Position numbers and translations under genes: made by a program. Positions 47,282-56,312 of a DNA stretch of 64,000 bases are shown piece after piece. The notes under the pieces are model-generated. The model was not told the origin of the DNA and did not search any database. It saw only the letters and a list, made by a program, of their open reading frames with translations. The DNA is from Izhakiella australiensis (GTDB lineage Bacteria > Pseudomonadota > Gammaproteobacteria > Enterobacterales > Enterobacteriaceae), in contig NZ_MRUL01000002.1 in the NCBI RefSeq assembly GCF_002006995.1, positions 310,001-374,000 on the forward strand, written 5' to 3'. The first letter of the stretch is position 1; every line of letters begins with the position of its first letter.

Positions 47282-48210
47282 TTATCTGCTGCGGCGAAGC
47301 GCTGATTGATATGCTCCCGCGTCAGGGAGCCGATAACCAGCTGACATTTGCCCCCTGCGTTGGCGGCTCGGCATTTAACACCGCTATCGCCCTTGGTCGC
47401 CTGGGTCTGCCGGCGGGGCTTTTCTCCGGGCTATCCGCTGACTTTATGGGCACGATGCTGCGCACCACGCTGGCGGCATCCGGCGTGGATTACACCTTCT
47501 CAACCCATACGCCTTTGCCAACCACTCTGGCTTTTGTTCGCCTGGTTGACGGACAGGCAAACTATACCTTTTATGATGAAAACAGCGCCGGGCGCATGTT
47601 ATCACCGCAGGACCTTCCAGCGCTCAGCGACAGCGTGCAGGCGCTTCTTTTTGGCTGCATCAGCCTGATCGCCGAACCCTGCGGCAGCGTTTATGAATCC
47701 TTGATGACGCGCGAGGCTTCACGGCGGGTCATCTTTCTGGATCCCAATATTCGCGCCGTATTTATTCACGACCGTGAAAAACACCTGGCGCGCATGCAGC
47801 GCATGCTATTGCTGGCGGACATTGTCAAACTCTCTGACGAAGATCTTGCCTGGTTCGACGAACAGTGTGACGCCGATGAAACGGTGGCGCGCTGGCTGCG
47901 TCAGGGGGTGAAAATCGTGGTAGTGACGCGTGGAGCCCAGGGTGCGGACGCCTGGACTGCGCAAGGAAAACTGCATATTCCCGCCACCAGCGTCGACGTG
48001 GTGGATACGGTCGCTGCCGGCGATACCGTCAACGCCGGTATTCTGGCCAGTCTGCATCAGCAAGGCATACTGAGCAAAAGCGCGCTGGCTGAGATAACCC
48101 TTTCGCAGCTGCGCGAAGCCGTGACGCTTGGTAGCCGTGCGGCAGCAATTACCGTATCGCGGGCGGGCGCCAACCCGCCGTGGAAAGCGGAGCTATTGGC
48201 CTTAAATTGA
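47278..48210 (+). CDS. PfkB-family sugar kinase (fructokinase-like)
   Basis: 310 residues from ATG 47278, overlapping the previous stop by four bases. Ribokinase/PfkB fold: CCGEALIDMLP at the start, GGSAFNTAIALGRLG sugar-binding signature, FLDPNIRAVF, KIVVVTRGAQGA, and the second PfkB signature DTVAAGDTVNAG with the catalytic Asp. The pattern is fructokinase-like. It presumably phosphorylates the sugar brought in by the ABC importer. A convergent terminator with the LPMO gene follows. Confidence 0.92.
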   Translation: MIICCGEALIDMLPRQGADNQLTFAPCVGGSAFNTAIALGRLGLPAGLFSGLSADFMGTMLRTTLAASGVDYTFSTHTPLPTTLAFVRLVDGQANYTFYDENSAGRMLSPQDLPALSDSVQALLFGCISLIAEPCGSVYESLMTREASRRVIFLDPNIRAVFIHDREKHLARMQRMLLLADIVKLSDEDLAWFDEQCDADETVARWLRQGVKIVVVTRGAQGADAWTAQGKLHIPATSVDVVDTVAAGDTVNAGILASLHQQGILSKSALAEITLSQLREAVTLGSRAAAITVSRAGANPPWKAELLALN

Positions 48211-48215
48211 AAAAA

Positions 48216-48235
48216 CGGCCTCCCTGGGGAGGCCG
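48216..48235. terminator. Bidirectional terminator between the sugar kinase and LPMO genes
   Basis: Perfect stem CGGCCTCC / GGAGGCCG with a CTGG loop, with an A-run on the left side and CTATTTAATTT on the right, between two converging genes. Confidence 0.85.
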
Positions 48236-48260
48236 CTATTTAATTTAGATCAACAGACCG

Positions 48261-49472
48261 TTATGCGGTTTTTTGCCACAGAGAGTGCGCTTCTTCCGGG
48301 TTCCAGTGCGCAGCGCCGGTGTGGTTATTCAGGCAGCGATAAGTCTGGCCTTTATAGCTGACTTTGTCGCCGATTTTGTAAACCTTGCCTGGCGTAAAGT
48401 CTGCAACGCCCGGCTGAGTGCCGCCGTTATTGCTGTCTTTTACTTCAACGGTAACGTATTTAACCGACTCGCCATGGCTGTTGCTTACGGTCAGGCGATA
48501 TTTAGCCTTACCGGTAATGTCAGCACGAACCCATGCGCGCACGGTGTGCAGGGTTTTGCCTTCCAGTTTACGATAAGTCGGCGCGGCCTGTTTTTCCTGC
48601 AGCTGGAATGGACCGTAGTTTTCAACAACTTCCCATTTGAACTTTTCAGCGCCAGTGGTTGCTGAAGCGTTGATCGCATAGCCAGCGGAATGAGGCATTT
48701 TCTGCACCACAATATGATCCTGTAAAAGATGGATCACCGGTGCGGCATGAGCGCCGTCACCCCCGTTATCCGGCGGGGTCGGATTGTTGTCCGGCGGCGT
48801 AGTGTCATCATTCGGCGGCGTCGGATTGTTGTCCGGCGGCGTAACGTCGCTGTCGCCGCTATTATGGCCGGCGAACTCTACGTCGATAACATTATAAAAG
48901 GCGTTGGAGGTGTCATTTACCGTCCAGACAGCCAGAATTTCCTGATAGCCTTCACGCTCCGGAACATCACAGGTATGAACAACCGAGGCGCCAACGCCCG
49001 GACGACCACCATTTTCCTGGATAGTACAGAATGGTTTAGTTTCAAAGCTGGCGCGCGTCAGCGGCTGGTTAGGATTCCAGTTATTTTTAGTAATGAAATA
49101 CTCATATTTTGTCGTCGGATGCGGCGCGGTGAAGAACCACTTAAACTGGTGTTTGCCCGCTGAAATATCGGTTTTCACCCAGCGATTCATGCCGGTAGCA
49201 TCCATTTCGCCACCGCGAGTCTGGTTGGCACTGGCGATTTGCCCGTCTTTAGGACCATCAGCCGGATAGCCCTTCGGCGCTTCAAGGCTCTGCGGCTCAT
49301 ACTGAATATTGCCACAGCCTTTATTCAGCTCACCGGCATAGCCCGGCAGTGCCTGAGAGACATTTTTACACAACAGCGCACGCGCAGGCGGGTCCATCAC
49401 AAACCCATGGGACCAGGCAGCGGTACTCACCAGCAGCGTAGCAACGGCTACTGCAACTTTATTAATTCTCAT
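48261..49472 (-). CDS. Secreted lytic polysaccharide monooxygenase, AA10 (GbpA/chitin-binding type)
   Basis: 403 residues from ATG 49472 (AGAGG upstream). The signal peptide is cut before the conserved N-terminal His (AAWS-HGFVMDPPARA), which with a later His forms the copper histidine brace. The AA10 catalytic domain covers about residues 20-205 (NRWVKTDISAGKHQFKW, FFTAPHPTTKYEYFITK, AVWTVNDTSNAFYNVIDV). A Pro/Asp/Asn linker with tandem repeats follows (about 210-240), then a beta domain (240-345) and a C-terminal CBM5/12-type chitin-binding module with YKIGDKVSYKGQTYRC and LWQ. It should oxidise chitin or cellulose outside the cell. Export route unknown; Vibrio GbpA uses type II secretion. 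Confidence 0.93.
   Translation of the reverse strand: MRINKVAVAVATLLVSTAAWSHGFVMDPPARALLCKNVSQALPGYAGELNKGCGNIQYEPQSLEAPKGYPADGPKDGQIASANQTRGGEMDATGMNRWVKTDISAGKHQFKWFFTAPHPTTKYEYFITKNNWNPNQPLTRASFETKPFCTIQENGGRPGVGASVVHTCDVPEREGYQEILAVWTVNDTSNAFYNVIDVEFAGHNSGDSDVTPPDNNPTPPNDDTTPPDNNPTPPDNGGDGAHAAPVIHLLQDHIVVQKMPHSAGYAINASATTGAEKFKWEVVENYGPFQLQEKQAAPTYRKLEGKTLHTVRAWVRADITGKAKYRLTVSNSHGESVKYVTVEVKDSNNGGTQPGVADFTPGKVYKIGDKVSYKGQTYRCLNNHTGAAHWNPEEAHSLWQKTA
48778..48843. repeat. Tandem repeat encoding the LPMO linker
   Basis: A 24-base unit starting GTCGGATTGTTGTCC occurs identically at 48778-48801 and 48820-48843, 42 bases apart, with related sequence between. It encodes the Pro-Pro-Asp-Asn-Asn-Pro-Thr linker repeats, so length variation between strains is expected. 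Confidence 0.8.
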
Positions 49473-49713
49473 ACAACCTCTGATGTCTGAAATATATGAC
49501 ATTCAAAAAAACAATATTAATGCTGAAAAATAACTGAGGTGTTTAACAGGACTTCAGGGTATTCAGCAAACCTATCCGGCTTACTTTTCTATTGCTCACC
49601 AGACGGAATGATAGTGTTTGATTTAGCGCAGGAAGGGCATAAGGAATTTCTACAGCAAACTCAGAAAGTTTCCCGCATGGAGAATGCCCGCGGCAGTATT
49701 CGCGCGGGCAGTA

Positions 49714-52700
49714 TTAAGAGGCCGGATGTCCATCGAGGAGCAGCCGCTGATAGCGTCGCATTTCGGCAATGAATCGCGTCACCAGCGGTGTTAATTCATG
49801 TTGCTGAATATCACCCGCAGCCAGCAAATCGGGTAATTTTTCTATAATCTGGCAGAATCGCTCCGCCCGGTGCAAACGCAACAAACTCCATGACGCTTTT
49901 AACCGATGCGCGATGCGCGCCAGATTTTCCGCTTCAGGTCGGACAGGATCGAGCTGCTGTAAGTCTTCGTCCAGCGCCTGCTTCAGCTGCTGCAACATCA
50001 GCGTCACCATCTCGCTTTGCTGTCCGGCCATTGCCTGAATTTCCTGCAGGTCTGGCACATCACTTGCGACCTGAGGAAAGCGTGAAAGAGCCTGCTGGAG
50101 CCGGCTTTCGCTGAGCGGTTTGCGTAGCAACGCATCCATACCCGCGTCGCGCGCCCGCTCCTCTTCGCGCCGCAGCGCGTTGGCGGTACAACCGAGCAGC
50201 AGCGTCGGGCAGTGCAGTTCGCCGCTAAGTCCGCGCAGGATAACCTGCTCCACCAGCCGGTAACCGTCCATTTCCGGCATCTGACTGTCGGTGATAAGAA
50301 TATCCGGCTGATTATGGCGTAGATATTCCAGCGTCTCGCCGGGCGTTGCGCAGGCGGTCACCTGATGGCCCAGACGGCCCAGCTGCATGCTCATCACCGT
50401 CAGATTAGCCGGGAAATCGTCCACTAACAGCACGTGGTAGCCGGTTTTACCGCTGAGATTTTCAGCGCTGAGGTTTTCCGTTACCGGCGGCTGAGCCGTT
50501 TCCAGCGGCAAGGTAACCAACACCCGGGTCCCCTTACCCGGTTCACTGACGATTTCCAGCGTCCCTGCCATCAGGGTAATAAGCTGCTTACAAATCGCCA
50601 GACCAAGCCCGCTGCTGTATGGTGTTGTGGCATCAAGCTGAAACCAGGGCTGGAAAATACTCTCCTGCCGTTCGGGGGGAATACCGATACCGGTATCGAT
50701 CACCGCGACGCTCAGCTGCTCATGCTGATAGCGCGCCTGCAGGGTAACACTCCCTTCTGTGGTGTATTTGATGGCATTACCCAGCAGGTTGGCAACGATC
50801 TGATTGAAGCGTACGTGGTCAAAGCGGCAAAACAGCGAAGGGGGGATCTGAACATCAGAGTGCCATTCCAGTCCCTTGCTGCGGGCGCTGCTGGCGAAGA
50901 TGGCCTCACTAGCCTGCAAAATCTGGCTCAGGTTATGGCTGTCAGGCTGCAACAGCAGCTCACCGGCCTCAATGCGTGACAGGTCGAGAATATCGCCGAC
51001 CAGGTCGCGCAGCGTGGTGGCGGCCTGCCAGGCCAGTTCCAGCGAGGAATGGGTTTCCCTTTCGATATCCAGCAGTCCCAGGAGTACATTCAACGGCGTG
51101 CGGATATCGTGACTCATGCGCGCCAGGAACTGTGATTTTTCTTCACTGGCTTTCTCCGCCAGCATCAGCGAACGGTTCAGCGCGCTTTCCAGCGCCGCTT
51201 TATCGCTGATGTCTATCCAGCCCCCCACCATCCCCTGGGGGATCCCCTCGCTGTCGGTATAGCGCGCCAGCCAGCGAAACAGCGTCACGCTATGCGACTG
51301 ATGCTCAACGGTCACTTCATCGACAAAAGGCTCCGCACTATTTAGCGCGGCGATGCGCGTCGGCAGGCTGAGCCATTCGGCTAGCGGGTGTCCGGTCTGG
51401 TCTGGCAGCAAGGTGCCGGCTACGATCCCCGGCGGGACGATAGATGCCTCGGCAAACGCTTGATTAAAGCGCACCACGCGCCCGGCAGGATCGCAGATAA
51501 ACTGCGGCACCGGCGCGCTGTTCAGCAGCGCCTGCCATAGTCTTAAGGCGTCATTAAGCTGGCGGTGGGTCTGTTCGCTTTGCCGCTGGCGGATAAAGTG
51601 TCTGGCGATAATCGCGATGGTCAAAATCACGGCAAACAAGGTAATCATCGCCAGCAGTTCGACCCAGAGCGATACCCGGCTATTGTCGCCGTTATCTCCG
51701 CTTGCCAGCCAGCGACTTTTACTGCTCTGAATATCCGCGACGGTTATTCCCTCCAGAATATCGCTTAGCCGCTGATAGAGCGGGGAGTTGCCCCGTGGCA
51801 GCACAAACCACAGGGGAAGCTCGGGTAAATCAACGCCGCGTAAAATCAGCTTGTCGTTATCACGGCGCTGAAGTTCATAATTCAGGCTGAAGGCGTCCGC
51901 TATCATCCCTTCCGCGCCCCCGGCCTCAATCAGCGCCAGTCCCTGAGTAATATTATCGACCTGCAGAACGCCTTCGGCGGGCAAACGCTGTTTCAACAGC
52001 GGCATCAGCGGTGAATCACGCACGATAACCAGCCGCTTATGGCGGAGCGAGGTGAGATTGCCGCTCAGCGGGTCGCTACTCAGACTCACTAATCCCTGCA
52101 CCTGATGATCGAAAATCACCCCCTGATATCCCTCTGTTACCGGTGCAGTATCGCCCATGACCAGGTCGACGCTTCCTCGTCTGAGCAGCTGCTCAGCCTG
52201 CTGTTTACTGGCAACGCGCGTTATCTGCATGGAAAAAATCGAGGGCGGGAAAAAGGTGTTCAGCAAATCGCGCCACACCCCGCTGATGTCATTATCTTCG
52301 TCGGCGATCACCAGCGGCGGATGCTCGCCCACCAGCGCAATTCGCAGCGTCAAAGGACGGATAATCGACCCGTCCATCCAGGTACGCTGATCGGTAACGC
52401 TGCCGGTCGGCAGGCCCCAGCGCTGCTCAAGTCCGCGCACATCCCGCTTATCAAGGCGGCTGATGCGGCGATTAATGTCGTCCAGCAGCGGCTGATTGGA
52501 GGCTGGCACCCAGGCCCGATAGTACATAGGTTGAAGATCAGGCATCACCGAGTGTGGCAGAGAGGAAATTGGCACCCGCAGCATAAATTGATTGACCATA
52601 AAACAGGGTGCCACAACGCCGCTGGCTTCATTACGCGTCATGCGGCGCAGGTCATCATAGAGCGAGCTGTCACCCTCCAGGAGCTTTTGCGATTGGCTTC

Positions 52701-53121
52701 TGAACTGCGCCCGCAGCGTGTCGGGAATTTCTGGCAGCACCAGCAGCGGCTGCTGAACGCTTTGCGTCCCCAGCAGGCACAGCCGAAACGTCATTAGCGG
52801 CGCGCTTGCCTTCAAACCGGCATCGGCAAAATCCCCTGCGGCGATCAAACTGTGGATTTTTCCCTGCGAAAGCGCTTGTAACGCTTCATCCTTCGAGGCG
52901 TAGTGAATCAGCTCAGGCGTCTGCGTCTCCCCCTGCCAGAGCAGGGCGGCATCATCGGCCAGCACGCTGCGCCCCGATGCGTTGGCAGAAAAAGGCGCGC
53001 TATGGCTAAGAATGCCAATTTTATCCTCAGCATGCAGACAGACGCTGAACGGCAACAGTAGCCATAACAAAGAGAGCCGCCGGACGGCACGACCGGCTTG
53101 CTGTATTTTTCTTTGCGTCAA
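49714..53121 (-). CDS. EvgS/BvgS-type hybrid sensor histidine kinase
   Basis: 1135-residue inner-membrane sensor. Order: signal-anchor (1-31), two periplasmic solute-binding-protein-3 (venus flytrap) domains (about 33-490), one membrane segment (about 497-520), PAS (530-660), histidine-kinase domain with H-box ARMSHDIRTPLNV, ATPase with NLLGNAIKYT, DTGIGIPPE and GLGLAIC, a receiver with LLVDDFPAN and phospho-Asp in LITDSQMPEMDG, and an Hpt domain with the phospho-His in IAHRLKASWSLLRL. This is the complete unorthodox phosphorelay. The start overlaps the stop of the regulator gene. Ligand unknown; E. coli EvgS responds to acid and alkali metals. Similarity is at family level, so I do not assign evgS. 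Confidence 0.93.
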   Translation of the reverse strand: MTQRKIQQAGRAVRRLSLLWLLLPFSVCLHAEDKIGILSHSAPFSANASGRSVLADDAALLWQGETQTPELIHYASKDEALQALSQGKIHSLIAAGDFADAGLKASAPLMTFRLCLLGTQSVQQPLLVLPEIPDTLRAQFRSQSQKLLEGDSSLYDDLRRMTRNEASGVVAPCFMVNQFMLRVPISSLPHSVMPDLQPMYYRAWVPASNQPLLDDINRRISRLDKRDVRGLEQRWGLPTGSVTDQRTWMDGSIIRPLTLRIALVGEHPPLVIADEDNDISGVWRDLLNTFFPPSIFSMQITRVASKQQAEQLLRRGSVDLVMGDTAPVTEGYQGVIFDHQVQGLVSLSSDPLSGNLTSLRHKRLVIVRDSPLMPLLKQRLPAEGVLQVDNITQGLALIEAGGAEGMIADAFSLNYELQRRDNDKLILRGVDLPELPLWFVLPRGNSPLYQRLSDILEGITVADIQSSKSRWLASGDNGDNSRVSLWVELLAMITLFAVILTIAIIARHFIRQRQSEQTHRQLNDALRLWQALLNSAPVPQFICDPAGRVVRFNQAFAEASIVPPGIVAGTLLPDQTGHPLAEWLSLPTRIAALNSAEPFVDEVTVEHQSHSVTLFRWLARYTDSEGIPQGMVGGWIDISDKAALESALNRSLMLAEKASEEKSQFLARMSHDIRTPLNVLLGLLDIERETHSSLELAWQAATTLRDLVGDILDLSRIEAGELLLQPDSHNLSQILQASEAIFASSARSKGLEWHSDVQIPPSLFCRFDHVRFNQIVANLLGNAIKYTTEGSVTLQARYQHEQLSVAVIDTGIGIPPERQESIFQPWFQLDATTPYSSGLGLAICKQLITLMAGTLEIVSEPGKGTRVLVTLPLETAQPPVTENLSAENLSGKTGYHVLLVDDFPANLTVMSMQLGRLGHQVTACATPGETLEYLRHNQPDILITDSQMPEMDGYRLVEQVILRGLSGELHCPTLLLGCTANALRREEERARDAGMDALLRKPLSESRLQQALSRFPQVASDVPDLQEIQAMAGQQSEMVTLMLQQLKQALDEDLQQLDPVRPEAENLARIAHRLKASWSLLRLHRAERFCQIIEKLPDLLAAGDIQQHELTPLVTRFIAEMRRYQRLLLDGHPAS

Positions 53122-53729
53122 CTGTTTAACCCTAACTGCTGCGCGTACTGGTAAAGCTCAAATTCTGAAGTCACGCCCAACTTACGCATCGCGCTACTTT
53201 TTTGGGCGCTAACCGTTTGCTTGGTACGCTTCAGGTGGGCGCTAATTTCATTCACCGTCAGCCCGCGCAGCAGCAAGCGCAATACTTCCATTTCCTTTGG
53301 CGACAGCGCGACCGCAACCTCATTTTTCACCACCGTCGCTTTGCGCGCCGTCGGCGAGAAAAGCGATTTCATCGTTTGTAGCAGATCAACCGAAAGGCTA
53401 TTTTTATTGAGGATCGCCTGCACGCCGAGCCGCGATAGCGAATTCTGAATGCCGGGGTTGGTGATCATGGTCACCACAATGACGACAATATCAGGCCAGC
53501 GTCGCCTGACATACTGCACCAGCGCCAGGCCATCTGCGTGCTGTTGGCCGGGCATACTCAGATCGGTTATCACAACATCAACAGGCTGTTTGGTTAATTT
53601 CTCAACCAGCTCATCGGCACTGACTGCTTCATGGATGACCTCATACCGGCCCGCCTGTGACTGTAATAAAGTACGTAACCCCAACAAATACACCGGATGA
53701 TCATCAGCTATTAGCACCGTTTTGCGCAT
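53118..53729 (-). CDS. EvgA/BvgA-type response regulator
   Basis: 203-residue NarL/LuxR-class regulator: receiver with acidic pair LIADDHPVY and phospho-Asp 56 in DVVITDLSMPG, Lys in ILNKNSL, and a C-terminal LuxR helix-turn-helix (LSPKEMEVLRLLLRGLTVNEI, then LKRTKQTVSAQKSSAMRKLG). Partner of the hybrid kinase with which it overlaps by four bases. The regulator gene comes first, as in evgAS. Targets unknown; the nearby LPMO and secretion genes are candidates only by position. Confidence 0.93.
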   Translation of the reverse strand: MRKTVLIADDHPVYLLGLRTLLQSQAGRYEVIHEAVSADELVEKLTKQPVDVVITDLSMPGQQHADGLALVQYVRRRWPDIVVIVVTMITNPGIQNSLSRLGVQAILNKNSLSVDLLQTMKSLFSPTARKATVVKNEVAVALSPKEMEVLRLLLRGLTVNEISAHLKRTKQTVSAQKSSAMRKLGVTSEFELYQYAQQLGLNS

Positions 53730-54266
53730 TTATCTTCCCTTAATGGTATACGGCCCCGAAATTGAGTGGGCCTGCAAGCATGAAAAAACCAACGCATAGC
53801 CATCCATTGCAGAGTCAATCAGGACCAGTCGCTATCCTACGGCAGGGCGTCCTGAAAGGACTGCTATCCTGATACGGAGATATACTGTTTCATATAATTG
53901 ACCTTTTCAAGGCCAGCATCAGATACTCCTTAGCCAGCATTTTTAACTCCAGCTTAGCCAAAGTCTGAATAATACTGCAAAAGCGCATTATAATTATCTG
54001 ACATAAAACCCAAAAAGAACTGAAAAAATAATTAAATCAATGTCTATCGCAGACGCAGCTATGCCAAACTATAACCTTGTAGTCAGTTGGCACAGCGCGG
54101 GTGCTGTAAGTGCGGGTAGTTAAACAGTCAACCGCAGCGCGGACAGCAAAGGTTTATCTTGCGACTGGCATACTGTAACAGACTTGCATGATGCTCTGGC
54201 GGGTGAATTTCAGTTTACGCCGGGCGTACATGGTAGTGATTGAGTGGAAGGAGGAAAGATCAGCAG
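53730..54266. other. Intergenic region upstream of the response regulator and DUF4105 genes
   Basis: About 537 bases between divergent genes. No supportable coding region or RNA gene was found. The part 53880-54060 is A/T-rich. AGGAGG at 54249-54254 serves the DUF4105 gene. A missing N-terminal piece of that protein was looked for here and not found. Confidence 0.45.
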
Positions 54267-55031
54267 ATGACGGAAGCAAGCACGAAAGCCCAGCAAAAAT
54301 ACGGTGACTGGCTGGCTGAGTATCAACGTCTGTCCACGATTAGCTGGTTAGATGAAGATCGCTTTCGTATTGAAAATATAAGAAATTTTCGCTACCTCGA
54401 TGTCAACAGTTACCTTCCTGACTGGTACGCTGCGGATTATCGCCTCAGTGACGTCGTTGCCACCGATTTGGTGATGTCCTACTGGTCAGGAAAGGCCATT
54501 GCTCACGTATTTTTGAGCTTTGGCTTGCGCGACGGACGCTGGCTGGCTATCTCGATTGAAACCCGTCGCCGTCAGGGACAGCCCTACTCTGCCTTTGCTG
54601 GCTTTCTGCGTAAATATCCCGTTATTTATATCGTGGCCGATGAACGCGATCTGATTGGCGTACGCACGGATATACGCAGAGAGGATGTCTATCTTTATCC
54701 ATTAAATATTAGCGTGGAACAAAGTCAGAGCCTGCTGAGGGATTACCTGCGCCGAATAAAAAAAGTGAATGAGCATCCTGAGCACTACCATACCTTGTGC
54801 AATAACTGCACGACTAACATATTGCGGCATGGCAAGGCAGTTTCGCCCGCGGTGAAATATAACTGGAAAATATTGCTGAGCGGCTATGCCGATCTTTATT
54901 GTTACCAGCATGGTCTTATTAACGCTGTCATCCCCTTCAGACAGCTGAAGCGTCAGTGTTACCTCTCACGTCCTGCCGGTGCGGTCATTGAGGACGATTT
55001 TTCCCGCAGTATCAGAAAACATCGCCCCTGA
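54267..55031 (+). CDS. DUF4105/Lnb-N domain protein without membrane anchor
   Basis: 254 residues from ATG 54267; AGGAGG is 12 bases upstream, so a slightly earlier non-ATG start is possible. It matches the DUF4105 (Lnb N-terminal periplasmic) family: ENIRNFRYL, YWSGKAIAHVFLSFGL, AISIETRRRQGQPYS, GFLRKYPVIYIVADERD, and the NCTT signature (HTLCNNCTTNI) near residue 185 containing the presumed catalytic Cys. Family members usually begin with membrane segments and face the periplasm. This one has neither signal peptide nor membrane segment, so it may be cytoplasmic or truncated at the 5' end. Convergent with the ToxS-like gene. Confidence 0.82.
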   Translation: MTEASTKAQQKYGDWLAEYQRLSTISWLDEDRFRIENIRNFRYLDVNSYLPDWYAADYRLSDVVATDLVMSYWSGKAIAHVFLSFGLRDGRWLAISIETRRRQGQPYSAFAGFLRKYPVIYIVADERDLIGVRTDIRREDVYLYPLNISVEQSQSLLRDYLRRIKKVNEHPEHYHTLCNNCTTNILRHGKAVSPAVKYNWKILLSGYADLYCYQHGLINAVIPFRQLKRQCYLSRPAGAVIEDDFSRSIRKHRP

Positions 55032-55047
55032 GCATTTTAGGCTACGC

Positions 55048-55521
55048 TTATTTTTTCTCGCACATGGCAACCCAGTTATCATTAATCATCATCAGCCATT
55101 TTCTCTCACTGATTGGCTTGAAAATAATTGATATTGGCGCACCGACCGGACTAATAAGCGCTTTTCCGTCGCCTAAGCGATCGCTGGCTGCCACTTCGAC
55201 TTTAGCCACCCGGGCGTGGACGCTATTTTTATACTGCCAGAGGTTGCTCAGTTCGAGGGAACGGTTAATCACCACGCTGCCTTGCGAGTTTTTACTGATA
55301 CCAAAAATGCTTAGTTTTTCCTGATATGGCCACCAGGTAATATTACCATTGAAAATATAAGCCTGCTGATCATCATCGACAAATGCGCCCTGTTTTATGG
55401 TGCTGTAGCATGGTGCCTGCGGCACTTTATACTTTTCCTGGTAGTGATGAACCGAAAAGAAAATCCCGACTCCGGCCATCACGGTAACAATTAATAAATT
55501 GAAAAATATTCGTACTGACAT
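55048..55521 (-). CDS. ToxS-like membrane partner protein
   Basis: 157 residues: one N-terminal membrane segment (about 5-24), then a periplasmic domain with two cysteines (APCYST and VAMCEKK) that could form a disulphide. It overlaps the 3' end of the ToxR-like regulator gene, as toxS follows toxR and as yqeJ follows yqeI in E. coli. A stabilising or ligand-sensing partner role is inferred from this layout; overall sequence similarity to ToxS is not obvious. Confidence 0.7.
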   Translation of the reverse strand: MSVRIFFNLLIVTVMAGVGIFFSVHHYQEKYKVPQAPCYSTIKQGAFVDDDQQAYIFNGNITWWPYQEKLSIFGISKNSQGSVVINRSLELSNLWQYKNSVHARVAKVEVAASDRLGDGKALISPVGAPISIIFKPISERKWLMMINDNWVAMCEKK

Positions 55522-56312
55522 TGACTATCCTTTTGTGAAATCTCTTTATTGCACTTAGCTATCCATACTTTTGGCCCGTTCGATGCGATGTAAACGTCCT
55601 TTACGCCTGATGGCACATTTCTTTTTATCTCATTGAAATTCTTCTGTGACATTTGCTCCGAAGTTAAAAAATGAAACTTAACGTTCTCCACCGTAATATC
55701 AAATGGGAACGTCGTTAACGATGACTTATGAACAAGAAATACCAGAGGCCATAAAAGTGCCAGCACAAACACAATGAACGCCAGTTTATACGGCACTTTT
55801 TTAATTTTCACTTCATCATCAGGCTTTACAGAATGAGGGCTTTTTTTTTCCTCATTTTCATCATCTGGTAAAATCAGTTCATTATCACATTTAGCTAATT
55901 CAGCCTCTTCGATATATACTGTCAGTTCTTCAGACGCATCCCCTACTCTTCTTTCATCATCAGATGAATTACTTTCCGCTATAGATCCCTGATCGTAATT
56001 AACAAACACAACACCATATCGAGGTATGGTTTTAATCATTGAACAGGACAAGCCTGCCAGCTTTAATTTACGTCGCAGATTTTTTATTAGCTGATGATAA
56101 CTGGATTCACCGACAACCGTACCGTTTTTTACCCATATTTCATGGATAATGTTTTCTTTACTTCCCTGACCATCAAGAACAATTTCGAAAAGTTTTTTCT
56201 CACTTGGCGTCAAATAAACACACTGACCAGTTCGATCATTCTTCAGACACGAGAGAGTCGGAAAAAACTCGACCTGGGATGTCAACGAAATGCTCCTGGA
56301 TGTGATAGTCAT
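55491..56312 (-). CDS. ToxR/CadC-type membrane-anchored transcriptional regulator
   Basis: 273 residues. N-terminal winged-helix (OmpR/PhoB-type) DNA-binding domain at about 20-110: LTPSEKKLFEIVLDG, IIHEIWVKNGTVVGESSYHQLIKNL, RRKLKLAG, IKTIPRYGVVF. An acidic linker follows (115-165), then a membrane segment (LAFIVFVLALLWPLVFLV near 178-196) and a periplasmic tail of about 75 residues with two cysteines (AKCNKE, SQCQYEYF). It binds DNA directly from the membrane without phosphorylation. E. coli YqeI is a comparable protein. GC content is clearly below that of the neighbours, suggesting acquisition. Confidence 0.88.
   Translation of the reverse strand: MTITSRSISLTSQVEFFPTLSCLKNDRTGQCVYLTPSEKKLFEIVLDGQGSKENIIHEIWVKNGTVVGESSYHQLIKNLRRKLKLAGLSCSMIKTIPRYGVVFVNYDQGSIAESNSSDDERRVGDASEELTVYIEEAELAKCDNELILPDDENEEKKSPHSVKPDDEVKIKKVPYKLAFIVFVLALLWPLVFLVHKSSLTTFPFDITVENVKFHFLTSEQMSQKNFNEIKRNVPSGVKDVYIASNGPKVWIAKCNKEISQKDSQCQYEYFSIY

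Noticed and set aside
48768-48862. Possible CRISPR-like or satellite repeat
   Set aside because: Only two identical units, in frame with the LPMO linker and encoding Pro/Asp/Asn repeats; it is a coding repeat.
52105-52797. 230-codon plus-strand open frame
   Set aside because: Antisense to the periplasmic part of the hybrid kinase; no recognisable domain.
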